Shown here one piece after another: positions 25,671 through 34,460 of a stretch of DNA of 64,000 nt (positions are counted from its first letter, which is position 1; the number at the start of each line of letters is the position of its first letter). The notes below the pieces were generated by a model. The model saw nothing but the letters and a program-made list of their open reading frames with translations. It was not told the DNA's origin and ran no database searches. Position numbers and translations under genes: made by a program. This DNA comes from Deltaproteobacteria bacterium (lineage in GTDB: Bacteria; Myxococcota; JADLHZ01). Where the stretch lies: the NCBI GenBank assembly GCA_020848545.1, contig JADLHZ010000009.1:62001-126000 (forward strand), in the 5' to 3' direction.

Positions 25671-28394
25671 ATGCGTATTGATGCCTCGACCTTCCGCCCG
25701 CTCGTCACCGTCGCCGAAGGCGCCGTCTCGCCGGATCTCGCGGTCGCCACCGCCGGGGGAGCGGTCGACGCGGTCGCGCCGCCGCGTCCGGCCGCGGTGG
25801 CGATCGACGCGCGCATGCCGCCGGCCAGCGCCGATCCTGCCGGCGAGGCGCTCGTCGCCTTCGCCGAGCTCGTGAACGCGCTCCCGGCCGCGCTGCCGCC
25901 GCTCGTCGGCAGCGCCTTCGCGCCGGACGTAGAGGGCGCGCCGTTGCCCGACGGGATGTTCGATCGTCAAACGATCGCCGTGGCGCTGTGCTGCGATCAT
26001 CTGATCGCAGACGCGGTGTTGCCGGAAGATGCGCAGCAACGGCTCGAGCCGATCACGGCCTATGTGACCGCGGTGCTCGCGTTCTACGAGAGTCGCGATG
26101 AGCAGCGGGACGTTGCCGCGGCGACGAACGCTTCGGCGCTCCCCCAGGCGACGCAGCTCGCGCTTGCCGAGCTCACGCCGCGCCTCGCCGAGATCTTGCG
26201 CGGTTACACAGTGGCGGCCGCCGGCGCCGCCGTGGCGTCGACAGGTCTGCGACTGGACGGCCGGCCGCGCGAGCGGGCGCCGAATCAACCGCCGCCCCCG
26301 GCGCGTGCGGCGACTCCCGCTGACGGCCGGCCGCGCGAGCGGGCGCCGAATCAACCGCCGCCCCCGGCGCGTGCGGCGACTCCCGCTGACGGCCAGCCGC
26401 GCGAGCGGGCGCCGAATCAACCGCCGCCGCCGGCGCGTGCGGCGACTCCCGCTGACGGCCAGCCGCGCGAGCGGGCGCCGAACCAACCGCCGCCGCCGGC
26501 GCGTGCGGCGACTCCCGCTGACGCGCAACTAGCGGTCGAGCAAGAAGCGCCGGCATCAGGCGACGTCGTCGTGCCTTCGCCAAGCGTTGTCGAAGAAGAG
26601 CGTGCGCTCACGCGCGCGGTCGAGCGGGCCGCTGCACCGCTGCTCGCGACCTTCGACGTCTGGCCCGCTGGCGCGGACATCGACGCGCTCGTGTCGTTGG
26701 TCATGATGCAAGCGACGCGGCTCGAGGAGGCGATCACGCGAGATCAGCTCCGCGACATGGCGGCGACGACGGCGCGAAAGAAGGCGCTGCGCAGCGAGCA
26801 AACGCGGATGAAGGAAGCGCGCGCGCGGCTCGACTCGCAGATGCAGGCGGAGTTCGACGTCCTGCGCGAGAGCGGCGCGATCGCCGCCGGTTGGACGCTG
26901 GACGATTACAAGCGATGGCGCGAGTGCCAGTGGGCGGACCCGGATCCCGCGAACGCCGGCACCGTCGCCGAGCTGACGCAGCCGTCTCCGCCCCAGGCGA
27001 TCCCTTTGTGGTTGCAGCAGGGCCCAGAGAGCGCGCCGGCGGAAGCGGCAGCGGTCGGCGCGAGCGACAACGTCGATGGCGGCAGCGACCCCGGCGCCGC
27101 GAGCGCGTGCGAGCGCTACGGCTTGTCGGCCGACGTCGAGCGCGTGCTTCGCCGCATCTACGACGGCTTGCCGGCCGACGAGCGTGCTCTCTACACTTCC
27201 TTCGACGATTTCCTCGCCGGGCAGGGCTTTCTCGCTGCCGACGGCATCGGCGACGTCCGCGAGAACCTCCTGCGCGTGCAAGAGCTGATCGTCGCGGCGA
27301 CAGACCAGGCGCGGAGCGCTGCGACCACTGGCGCCGTCGACTCGGTCGCGCTCACCGAGGTGACGGGCGAGAACGGTCGCGTCCGACAGGCGATGCGCGA
27401 GCTCGTGCAGTGGCAGCTCCTCGCCGCCGCCGGCGTCGACGTCGGCTCGAACGTGACGCGGTGTCAGGACACGCTCGCTGAGCTCTGCGCGAACGCGCCT
27501 GCGACCGCGGCGTTCGCCGATGCCTATGCGGCCATGGTCGACGAGGTCGTCGCCGAAGCGCGCGCCGGCGTCGCGTACATGTTCGACCAGATGAACGGCT
27601 GGCAAGACGAAGGTCCGGGCGCGGTCGGCGTGAACATCGAAGACGACTTCACCGACGCCGAGGACGTCGTTCGCGGCGAGGACGAAAACCACGAGCGCTG
27701 GGTCGCGCACGAATCCGACGCCAACGAAGGAACCTCGCACGCTACGGGCGCGTGGTGGGACGGACGCGGCGGGCACGGCACCTTCCACTATCGCGAGACC
27801 GACGATGCCAATAGCAGCGGTGACCGCGAGTACGGGTTCCTCGGCGACCCGAAGCCCGGCTGGGTGAGCGCGCTCGAAGATCGACTGGGCTCGCGTCGTC
27901 AGCAGATCGACGTCTCCTCTTTTACCGCCGTGCTCGACTTTCTCGACGGCGCTGCGGCGGCGAACGCGTTCCAGCCGGCCGACATCCCCGCGGAAGATGC
28001 GATCGCAACGGGGCTCACGGCAGATGCATGCCATGAGCTGAAGCGTGTCATCGACAGTGCGCTCTCTGACCTGCGAAACCCGGCGAGTCGATACCGCTCC
28101 TGGCTCGAGGAGCGTTGCTTTGCCCAGGCAGAACCCGCTGAGCATGCGGCTGGTACGCGCATGCGTGGCGACACGGTCGACGCGCCGCTCGCGCATCGCG
28201 GCACGCTGGCGTCGTTCGACGCGGCGATCTCCGCGGTCAGCGACGAGCTCGATTCGCTGAGCGAGGCCGGTGAGATCGAGATGATCCGGCTCCAGAGCGC
28301 GCTCGATCGACGGCAGAAGATGATCGACGCGCTCTCGAACGTGCTGAAGAAGAACAGCCAGACACAAGAGAACATCGTCAGCAACCTGAAGTGA
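25671..28394 (+). CDS. 907-aa secreted-type protein with the shared middle and C-terminal blocks
   Basis: No annotated family recognised. Residues 1-195 are Ala-rich; 196-283 are four 22-residue repeats (DGRPRERAPNQPPPPARA ...). The shared middle block DIDALVSLVMMQATRLEEAI ... TTARKKALRS lies at about 335-376 and is followed by LDDYKRW. Then YGLSADVERVLRRIYDGLPA (about 481), a segment also seen in the 788-aa protein. Residues about 640-740 are acidic and His-rich. The last 47 residues (DSLSEAGEIEMIRL ... QENIVSNLK) are the shared C-terminal helix block. No membrane helix. A TPR gene starts 8 bases downstream. Inferred secreted structural or effector protein of a chaperone-dependent secretion route. 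Confidence 0.65.
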   Translation: MRIDASTFRPLVTVAEGAVSPDLAVATAGGAVDAVAPPRPAAVAIDARMPPASADPAGEALVAFAELVNALPAALPPLVGSAFAPDVEGAPLPDGMFDRQTIAVALCCDHLIADAVLPEDAQQRLEPITAYVTAVLAFYESRDEQRDVAAATNASALPQATQLALAELTPRLAEILRGYTVAAAGAAVASTGLRLDGRPRERAPNQPPPPARAATPADGRPRERAPNQPPPPARAATPADGQPRERAPNQPPPPARAATPADGQPRERAPNQPPPPARAATPADAQLAVEQEAPASGDVVVPSPSVVEEERALTRAVERAAAPLLATFDVWPAGADIDALVSLVMMQATRLEEAITRDQLRDMAATTARKKALRSEQTRMKEARARLDSQMQAEFDVLRESGAIAAGWTLDDYKRWRECQWADPDPANAGTVAELTQPSPPQAIPLWLQQGPESAPAEAAAVGASDNVDGGSDPGAASACERYGLSADVERVLRRIYDGLPADERALYTSFDDFLAGQGFLAADGIGDVRENLLRVQELIVAATDQARSAATTGAVDSVALTEVTGENGRVRQAMRELVQWQLLAAAGVDVGSNVTRCQDTLAELCANAPATAAFADAYAAMVDEVVAEARAGVAYMFDQMNGWQDEGPGAVGVNIEDDFTDAEDVVRGEDENHERWVAHESDANEGTSHATGAWWDGRGGHGTFHYRETDDANSSGDREYGFLGDPKPGWVSALEDRLGSRRQQIDVSSFTAVLDFLDGAAAANAFQPADIPAEDAIATGLTADACHELKRVIDSALSDLRNPASRYRSWLEERCFAQAEPAEHAAGTRMRGDTVDAPLAHRGTLASFDAAISAVSDELDSLSEAGEIEMIRLQSALDRRQKMIDALSNVLKKNSQTQENIVSNLK
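26256..26519. repeat. Four 66-bp tandem repeats encoding Pro/Arg-rich 22-mers
   Basis: Four near-identical 66-bp units start at 26256, 26322, 26388 and 26454. They encode a Pro/Arg/Ala repeat with the core RERAPNQPPPPARAATPADG, an extended linker between the N-terminal region and the middle block of the 907-aa protein. Near identity points to recent amplification. Confidence 0.95.
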
Positions 28395-28402
28395 GGGACG
28401 TA

Positions 28403-28915
28403 ATGGAGACGGCGACGGATCTGCGAGCGACAGCGGCGGCGGTGGCGCGAGGCGAGCTGAGCGCGCTCTCCTTCCTCGGCTTGACGGCGAAGGACGGCGA
28501 AGTGTTTGCAGGCTTCGCGGCGGCGTTGCTCAATCGAGGCAAGACCTCCAAGGCGGCGGCGTGCGCGCAACTCGCGGTGGCGCTCGCGCCGGGCGACGGG
28601 CTCGCGTGGCTCGTCCTCGGCTGCGCCCGAGCGCGGCTCGGACAGGACGCTGCAGCGCTGGCCGCGTACGAAACCGCGGCACGACTCAAGCCGGAGAGCG
28701 CGCGCGTTTGGGTCGATCTCGCGGAGCTCGCGCTCGCGCGCCTCGACCACACAACCGCTTGCGCCGCGCTCCGCTGCGCGCTCGCCGTGGACCCCGCCGG
28801 CAGGACGCCGGCCGGCGCGCGCGCGCAGTGGATCATCGCCCGCACGGTTCGCGAGCTCGGGGGCGGTTCGGCGACGGAGCGGCGCGCGTCGTCTCAGCGC
28901 GGGACGCCTCTATGA
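28403..28915 (+). CDS. TPR chaperone-like protein of the 907-aa cassette
   Basis: A 170-aa all-helical protein with three TPR units (FAGFAAALLNRGKTSKAAAC, WLVLGCARARLGQDAAALAA, WVDLAELALARLDHTTACAA). The C-terminal signature is D-x5-P-A-G-A-R-A, followed by WIIARTVREL. The ATG at 28403 follows the 907-aa stop by 8 bases, with GAGGGA overlapping that stop. A GTG at 28391 is also in frame. Layout matches SycD/LcrH-like chaperones that sit beside their secreted substrates. Confidence 0.65.
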   Translation: METATDLRATAAAVARGELSALSFLGLTAKDGEVFAGFAAALLNRGKTSKAAACAQLAVALAPGDGLAWLVLGCARARLGQDAAALAAYETAARLKPESARVWVDLAELALARLDHTTACAALRCALAVDPAGRTPAGARAQWIIARTVRELGGGSATERRASSQRGTPL

Positions 28916-29466
28916 GCGCACCTATCGACAAGCAACGCTCCGCCGGGTGGACGGAGCCACGAGATGCTTCCGTCGCGCGCGCCGGCGCGTCGGCTGACAT
29001 CGTGACACGAGCCCTCGCGCTCAACCCGGAGCTCGCCAAGACGACGTCAACCGAGGCCGCCCTCGCCGCCCTGTCGCAGCAGCGCGCGCTCCCGGCGCAG
29101 GCGAAGGCTCCGGCGCGTCCGCGGCTCCTCGACGCGCGTCCACCGGCCACGCCTGAGACGCGCGACTTCGTCGCACGCGTCGGCGCAAGCAAGCGTGACC
29201 ACGCCGCCGCGAAGCTCGGCTTCGCAAAGGCCGCCGCCGCGCTCGACGCCGAGGCACGTGCGCTGGCGATCGAGCGACAGGCGCAGGCGGACGCGGCGCT
29301 TGCGGCGGTGGTCGATCTGCTTCGCCGCGTCGATCCGACGCTCGCCTCGCCGAAGACGAAGGTGGTGCTCGAGGCCGACGCGCGCTTTCTCGCGAGCATC
29401 GGCTTTCGACCGGAGCTCGCCGGACGGAAGAAGGAGAGGGATGACCATGGCGAACGTCATCAGTGA
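28912..29466 (+). CDS. Coiled-coil protein A of the cassette
   Basis: A 184-aa protein whose ATG overlaps the TPR stop (ATGA). The N-terminus has VTRALALNPELAK; the middle has an Ala-rich coiled-coil (AKLGFAKAAAALDAEARALA), and the end reads FLASIGFRPEL then basic residues. The NP-L motif, central coil and FLAxIGF end are shared with the proteins at 29441 and, more weakly, 46645. No known family. Coiled-coil size would suit a small cytosolic export accessory, but this is inference. Confidence 0.5.
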   Translation: MSAPIDKQRSAGWTEPRDASVARAGASADIVTRALALNPELAKTTSTEAALAALSQQRALPAQAKAPARPRLLDARPPATPETRDFVARVGASKRDHAAAKLGFAKAAAALDAEARALAIERQAQADAALAAVVDLLRRVDPTLASPKTKVVLEADARFLASIGFRPELAGRKKERDDHGERHQ

Positions 29467-29905
29467 AGAAGCGGTGCGCACCTTGCTCAAGCTCAACCCA
29501 GGGCTTCGTGAGAGCCTGGCGAAGGGCGGCGCCACGACGATCGAGGTCAAAGATGCGGCCGCCCGCACCGTCGAGGGGCAGGGACCACCGCCGGCGAGCA
29601 CGCCGCCGCGCACCGCGCTCAGCCTGGCTGAGGAGCTCGCGCGGATCGCGAAGACGTTCGCTGCCGCTCGCGCCGAGACCACGTTGCGCGAGAAGGCGCT
29701 GGCGGCACGGCGCGAAGCGCTGGCCAGGGAGGCACGCACTGAGGCCGCCGTGTGCTGTGAGGAGCTGGTTCGAGCGCTCATCGCCGTCGACCGAAACGTC
29801 GCCCAGCGTAGAAACCAGGCGATCCTCGAGCAGGAGAAGGCGTTCCTCGCCGAGATCGGCTTTTCGCTCGAGCGCGTGCTCGCTGCCGAACGCCGCGGTT
29901 TCTAG
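29441..29905 (+). CDS. Coiled-coil protein B of the cassette
   Basis: A 154-aa paralogue of protein A. The N-terminus is VISEEAVRTLLKLNPGLRES, the middle is a coil (LREKALAARREALAREARTE) and the end is EQEKAFLAEIGFSLERVLAA. AAGGAGAGGG lies just before the ATG at 29441; ATG at 29447 is an alternative. It overlaps the end of protein A by 26 bases. Last gene of the four-gene cassette 25671-29905. Confidence 0.5.
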   Translation: MTMANVISEEAVRTLLKLNPGLRESLAKGGATTIEVKDAAARTVEGQGPPPASTPPRTALSLAEELARIAKTFAAARAETTLREKALAARREALAREARTEAAVCCEELVRALIAVDRNVAQRRNQAILEQEKAFLAEIGFSLERVLAAERRGF

Positions 29906-29921
29906 CGCTTCGCCTTCATCG

Positions 29922-30783
29922 TCAGTATGCCGCGCATCGTGCCGCCGCCCCGGCAGCTCGAGATCGTAGCGCGCGGAACTCGGACGGCTCGTCCTCGGGC
30001 CACGGCGTGATGACGATGAGGAACACCGGCCCGTTGTGGTCGATTTGCACGCCCGTGGCGCCGGCCGCGATCAACGTGCGCAGCTGATCGACCTTCACGC
30101 CCGGATCGTCGCTGCTCTTCGTGACCTCGAGCTTCACCTTCTTCGTCTTCTTCGCCACGTCGCTCAACGCCTCGAGCGCCCACTTCACGAGCTGCTCGGC
30201 CTGCGTGCTGGTGAAGTTGCTCCGCGCGATCGGATCGCCGAACGCCGCGTGCATCTGGCGCAGCGTCGAGTCCCAGTAGAGCTCGGGCTTGCGGGCGTCG
30301 GGCTGCTTGTCGTCCTTCGCGACGCACGGCGCTTTGGCGGCCTTCAACAGCGTGCGCAGGCGGTTGAGCGCGTCGTTCGTGATCGCGGTCGCGGCCTGCG
30401 GCGTCGTCTTCTCGGCCGAAACGATGTGCACGGAGACGTCGCTGTCGTCGCGGACGAGCGCATCGACCGGATCCTTCGTCCACCTCGGCGCGCGCTTCGT
30501 CTCCGAACCGTTCGGCGCGAGGTCGAGCCACGCCCAATAGCGCACGGTGATCGGATCGAAGAAAGAAGCGATCGGGTTCTTCGGGCTCCGAGATGATGGC
30601 AGCAGCCAGGGTGCCGACGACAACGACTACGACGGCGAGCCGTACGAGCTCGAGCTGCCCCCGGCGTCGGACAAGGCGAGGCGACGCAAGCGGCGTGAGT
30701 ACGGGTGACGCGCGCCGCTTCACCTGTGACACGGTGATTGGCACCGCGGCAGCCGTTGTCTCAATCGCTGTCTCAGTCTGCAA
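29922..30783 (-). pseudogene. Probable frameshifted membrane-anchored protein
   Basis: Two overlapping minus-strand frames together give a plausible protein. The frame starting near 30783 encodes a basic N-terminus and a membrane helix (LELVRLAVVVVVVGTLAAAI). The frame ending at 29922 encodes a globular domain (NPIASFFDPITVRYWAWLDL ... KVDQLRTLIAAGATGVQIDH, FLIVITPWPEDEP). The switch would lie near 30560-30620. A single indel, real or a sequencing error, would join them; otherwise a 233-aa protein from 30623 stands alone without its anchor. No family recognised. Confidence 0.4.
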
Positions 30784-30861
30784 TGACGCAGAATCGTAGG
30801 TGTCTTTCCCTCCGAAGACCGTGGCCCACGGCTTGCTCTTCTGCCGCGGCGGAGGTCATTC

Positions 30862-31419
30862 ATGCGCACCGTCTCATTCTCTGTCGTCCTCGTTTCCTTC
30901 CTCGCTTGCGGCCAAGCGCCGGACATCTCCGACACGACGAGCGAGCAGGGCTTGACCACCGCGACGTCGGACATCCGCACGTTCACGGTGAACGGCCGTC
31001 GCTACACCGTCGATGCCTTCGCAACAGCGGGCTCGATCGGAACGCGCATCACCGTACAGGCGCTCACCGGCAGCAAAGCGGACGATGGAACCGCGCTCCT
31101 CGCCTTCGGAAAGGGCGTCCGCTCGACGTGGAGCTCAGCGGTGCCCGGCCGCCCGCCGATCACGCTCACGCCGACGCTGCCCGCTCTCGCCGATCCGCTG
31201 GCGCAGCCGCCGCTCGAGAAGTCGGTTGGCGAAGTCATCGCGCAGGCGAAGAGCCGCAGCTCGGACGCCGACATCTTCATCGCGCAGATGGAGGAGTACT
31301 GCCGCGAAAACCCGGGCGCGATGGGTTGCCCCCAATACGTCACCTGCGACACGCTCAAAGCCGCTGCCGAGCTGACCGACTCGTGGTTCCACGGCGCCGT
31401 CTATCGGGTGTTCTGCTGA
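30862..31419 (+). CDS. Small lipoprotein with C-terminal cysteines
   Basis: A 185-aa protein with a lipoprotein signal (SVVLVSFLACG; Cys about 17). The mature part begins with a polar linker, then DIRTFTVNGRRYTVDAFATA, probably beta-rich. It ends in a cysteine-containing segment (QMEEYCRENPGAMGCPQYVT, CDTLKAAAELTD, YRVFC) with four Cys that could form two disulfides. GGAGGTC precedes the ATG. Function unknown. Confidence 0.6.
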   Translation: MRTVSFSVVLVSFLACGQAPDISDTTSEQGLTTATSDIRTFTVNGRRYTVDAFATAGSIGTRITVQALTGSKADDGTALLAFGKGVRSTWSSAVPGRPPITLTPTLPALADPLAQPPLEKSVGEVIAQAKSRSSDADIFIAQMEEYCRENPGAMGCPQYVTCDTLKAAAELTDSWFHGAVYRVFC

Positions 31420-31831
31420 TTGTCTGGTGAAGGCGACAGTCGGGAAGCGACCCGTCAATTTCAGTACCCGCGCTCGCGAACGCACGTTGATTTCCGCACG
31501 ACCTTTCGAACTCAGACACGTTTGACGCGCAGCAACGCCGCAGTAGCAACCCGCGGCGCACCTAGCCTGCATTATTCACGACGTTCCGTTGCGAGAGCGG
31601 TGAGTGCCCGCGAGGTCGGGCCGCACGGAGGGTTTGGGACCGAAGGCATCCTGAACAGGCTGTTGAGGTCACAAACCCGAGTACGGTCCCGAGATCGCGG
31701 AGCAATCGCCGCTCGCAGTAGGAAGGTCGTGAATAAGGCAGGCTAGCGACGTTTGAGCTTCTCGTAACCGTCACCCTTCTAAAACTTGAACTCACCGACC
31801 CCCACGAGGATCCTCCGCCGCGAGGGGCTCC
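31420..31831. other. 412-base intergenic stretch holding a MITE
   Basis: Between the lipoprotein and the sigma-factor gene. The middle (31562-31746) is an inverted-repeat element described separately. The remaining bases on each side show no gene; those before 31832 presumably hold the sigma-factor promoter. Confidence 0.6.
31562..31746. mobile_element. 177-bp MITE with CTAG target duplication (IS1380-like ends)
   Basis: Left end CCTGCATTATTCACGAC (31566-31582) and right end, reverse-complemented, CCTGCCTTATTCACGAC (31726-31742) differ at one position. Similarity extends inward to about 40 bp (TTCC, then TGCGAG). Direct CTAG copies flank the element (31562-31565 and 31743-31746). CCTG-starting ends and a 4-bp duplication fit the IS1380 family. 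No transposase inside, so it would move only in trans. Confidence 0.8.
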
Positions 31832-32401
31832 GTGTTCGACGTCAAAGATCCCGCCTGGCTCGCGCGTGAGAGGCCGCTTTGCGAACGGGCGAAGCGAGGC
31901 GAGCAGGGCGCGTTCGCTGAGCTGTACACGACCTTCGCCTTCCCCCTCTACGAATCGCTCGCCCGCTCGCTTCGCACCCGCGCCGAGGCGGAAGACGCCG
32001 TCGCCGAATCGTTTCGCAAAGCGTTCGAGAAGATCGCGGACTTCTCCGGCGACGGCAGCATCTGGTTTTGGATCCACGAGATCGGCGTCAACGAAGCGAG
32101 GATGATCAATCGAAAGAAGGTGCGAAGCGGCCGCGCGTTCAACGGCTGGGGACATCTCGTCGGCCAAAGCCACACGCCGGACCTCGATCGCGAGCTCGAC
32201 CGGCCGAAAGAGCTACAGCGGCTGAACACCACGATGGCGATGATGCCCGACGATTATCAACGCGCGCTGAAGCTGCGGAAGCTCGAAGAGCGCTCGCGCG
32301 AAGAGTGCGCCGCGGCGTTCGGATCGAGTGTCCCGGCGTTCGACATGTTGATCAGCCGTGCGCTAAAGCTGCTGCGGACGAAGTGGGAGGAGAAACCATG
32401 A
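31832..32401 (+). CDS. ECF-type RNA polymerase sigma factor
   Basis: A 189-aa sigma-70 family protein. Region 2 is FAELYTTFAFPLYESLARSL and AEAEDAVAESFRKAFEKIAD; region 4 is MMPDDYQRALKLRKLEERSR then EECAAAFGSSVPAFDMLISR. The GTG start follows GAGGGG. The next gene overlaps it by ATGA and encodes a membrane protein that probably acts as its anti-sigma partner. Confidence 0.85.
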   Translation: MFDVKDPAWLARERPLCERAKRGEQGAFAELYTTFAFPLYESLARSLRTRAEAEDAVAESFRKAFEKIADFSGDGSIWFWIHEIGVNEARMINRKKVRSGRAFNGWGHLVGQSHTPDLDRELDRPKELQRLNTTMAMMPDDYQRALKLRKLEERSREECAAAFGSSVPAFDMLISRALKLLRTKWEEKP

Positions 32402-33183
32402 GCGCGCCGACGCCCGAGGAAGAAGCGCAAGCGCTCGCCGATTGGAGCGAGGGCAAGCCGGTCGACGCTCTGCCGCACGACGTCGCCGAGATGGACGCGC
32501 TCGTGCATCACCTGATGCATCCGTCGTCCCCGGAACGGCTCGCCTTGCTCATGCACCGGGCGCTGCCGCGGCCAAAAGCCTCGGTGCGCAAGCTTTGGGT
32601 CGTGCGCGGCGGTGCGATCGCCGCCGCCATCGCGGCCATGGTGACCATCGTTTGGTTCGCGCAACAGAAGGAGCCACCCCTCACCGCGCCCGACACGAAG
32701 CTCATGGCGCTGCAGACGGAAGCGGCAAAGAGCGGTCCGTCGCCGGCGCTCGACCAAGCGATGAGCGACTATCGCCAGAAGCTGATGCGCACGACGGCGC
32801 TCGTCGCCGCAAAAGACGACTACGCTCGCGTCGACGCGGCGCTCGCACGCAATGACTACGCAGAAGCGAGAGCCACGCTGACGGCGCTCGCGGAACAACC
32901 GCCAAGAGCGCTGACGAAGAATGAAGCGGCGCTGGTGACGCGCGACGCGCTTGGGCAGCTCGCGGCCATGGAGCTTCGCGCCGGCGACGCCGCCAAGGCG
33001 ATCGCGGCAGCGAGTAAGGGCCTCGCGTTCGGACAAAGCGCGGACGCATTCACGGTGAATCTCTTGATCGCGCGAGCGAACGCGCATCGGCAGCTCGGCA
33101 ACGTGAAGGAAGAAGTCGCGGATCTCGATGCCGCGATGGACATCTTGGAAGCGATGCTCGACGCGGTGCTCGACGGGAAGTGA
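32398..33183 (+). CDS. Single-pass membrane protein, likely anti-sigma partner
   Basis: A 261-aa protein. The cytoplasmic N-terminus (residues 1-62) is acidic (EEEAQALADWSEGKPVDALP), a membrane helix follows (WVVRGGAIAAAIAAMVTIVW), and the outside part is helical and TPR-like (RVDAALARNDYAEARATLTA; KAIAAASKGLAFGQSADAFT). No zinc-binding anti-sigma motif (HxxxCxxC) is visible. The role is inferred from coupling with the sigma factor and topology. Confidence 0.55.
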   Translation: MSAPTPEEEAQALADWSEGKPVDALPHDVAEMDALVHHLMHPSSPERLALLMHRALPRPKASVRKLWVVRGGAIAAAIAAMVTIVWFAQQKEPPLTAPDTKLMALQTEAAKSGPSPALDQAMSDYRQKLMRTTALVAAKDDYARVDAALARNDYAEARATLTALAEQPPRALTKNEAALVTRDALGQLAAMELRAGDAAKAIAAASKGLAFGQSADAFTVNLLIARANAHRQLGNVKEEVADLDAAMDILEAMLDAVLDGK

Positions 33184-33250
33184 TACTGCCGCCAGGACGC
33201 CGGGGAAAGGAAGAAAACCCGGCGTCCTGGCGAACAGCGTCCGCTGCCAG

Positions 33251-33787
33251 TTACGCAGGGACTTTCACGGGCGCAGGAACAGGCGCGGGAGTCACGGACT
33301 CCTCATCCTCGTCATTGGCGACCGTCTTCTTCTCGTTCGTGACGGTCTTCTTCGCCTTCACGGTGACGGCGAATAGCTCGTTGACCGGCTCGAGCGCTTT
33401 GGCGACCTCCGGCACCGACGCGCCGATCCCGCCGAGCACTTTGTAGTACGCGCAGAACGTCTTGTACGCGGCCGCGCGCTTGCGCGTGAGCGTGTCGCGG
33501 ATGCGCTCGCTCATGATCGCGACGGCTTCGTCGAGCTCGGCGAGCGCCGCCACGTCTTCGAGCTCGCCCTCCATCGCTGCGAGGTCGTAGCGGGGGATCT
33601 TGATCCGCTGCTCCTCTGCGAGCTCGACGATGCGGGATGCGAATTGCTCGAATCCCGGCCGCGGCGTGGCGAGATGCTTCTTCTCGTCCTCCGCGGCGAG
33701 CGCGACAGCAGACGGCATCTGCCCTTCGAGCTCCTTCAAGTTGTGAAAAAACGACTGGAAATTCAACTGACGCTTCTCTGACTTCAT
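33251..33787 (-). CDS. Hypothetical helical protein
   Basis: A 178-aa mainly helical protein (FFHNLKELEGQMPSAVALAA; MSERIRDTLTRKRAAAYKTF) with a Lys-rich, then acidic, then Pro/Val-rich tail (VTPAPVPAPVKVPA). GAGGT sits just before the ATG. No signal peptide and no recognised family. It converges with the sigma-factor operon. Confidence 0.5.
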   Translation of the reverse strand: MKSEKRQLNFQSFFHNLKELEGQMPSAVALAAEDEKKHLATPRPGFEQFASRIVELAEEQRIKIPRYDLAAMEGELEDVAALAELDEAVAIMSERIRDTLTRKRAAAYKTFCAYYKVLGGIGASVPEVAKALEPVNELFAVTVKAKKTVTNEKKTVANDEDEESVTPAPVPAPVKVPA

Positions 33788-34043
33788 ACCTCACCTCTCG
33801 GTTGTTTTTGACCCGAACCATTCGAGTCACCTGCTAGATGCCGATGGCGGGAGGAACTAACGCGGGGATGTCGTTTTTGTTCGCGTGAGCGCGCTCGGAG
33901 CCCGGGCCGGCGCGTGGCGACAGCGGAAAATCTCGTGGTGTCTCTGCGATGGCGCGCGCCAGCGGCAGGAAATTCTGCGGCTCGAGCGCGACAGCTCGTT
34001 GCCGAAACGAAGAATCCCGCGTGCCAAAGAAGCTCGCGCGCTC

Positions 34044-34460
34044 CTACACCCCGATGACCTGCAGGCCCACTGCACGCGCGCCGGCACCCTGTTGATGATC
34101 GTGCGTCGCGAAGACGAGCGTCGGCTCACGCCACTGCTTCCACAAGAGCGCCGTGCTGACGTGCAGAGCATCGAGGGTGGCGAGCTGGGTCGGAAACGGC
34201 TGCTTGGCACGCTCGAGCACCGCCGCCCCGAGCTCGACGACTTCGGCGCGATCGATCAAGGCGCGGATGTTCTCGCTGATCGCCGCGATTTTCCCATCGC
34301 TGAGGCCGTGTCGCAGACGCTCTTGATCGAGCACCCGAAAGCACTCGACCTCGACGAGCGCACTCACGACGATCCGCTTCACCTTGCGCCACTCGCGCAG
34401 GCGGTCCGCGACACCGAACGCGAGGCGCACGGCAACGGAGCTATCGAGACAAGCGATCAC
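34044..34460 (-). CDS. PIN-domain toxin (VapC-like)
   Basis: A 138-aa PIN domain: first acidic residue in MIACLDSSVAVRLAFG, Glu in VSALVEVECFRVL, and the C-terminal acidic pair in ATLDALHVSTALLW and VFATHDHQQGAGARAVGLQV. It overlaps the antitoxin gene at 34441 by 20 bases. Probable RNase toxin. Confidence 0.8.
   Translation of the reverse strand: MIACLDSSVAVRLAFGVADRLREWRKVKRIVVSALVEVECFRVLDQERLRHGLSDGKIAAISENIRALIDRAEVVELGAAVLERAKQPFPTQLATLDALHVSTALLWKQWREPTLVFATHDHQQGAGARAVGLQVIGV

Noticed and set aside
26256-26519. 66-bp units resembling a repeat array
   Set aside because: Contiguous without unique spacers and in frame, so a coding repeat.
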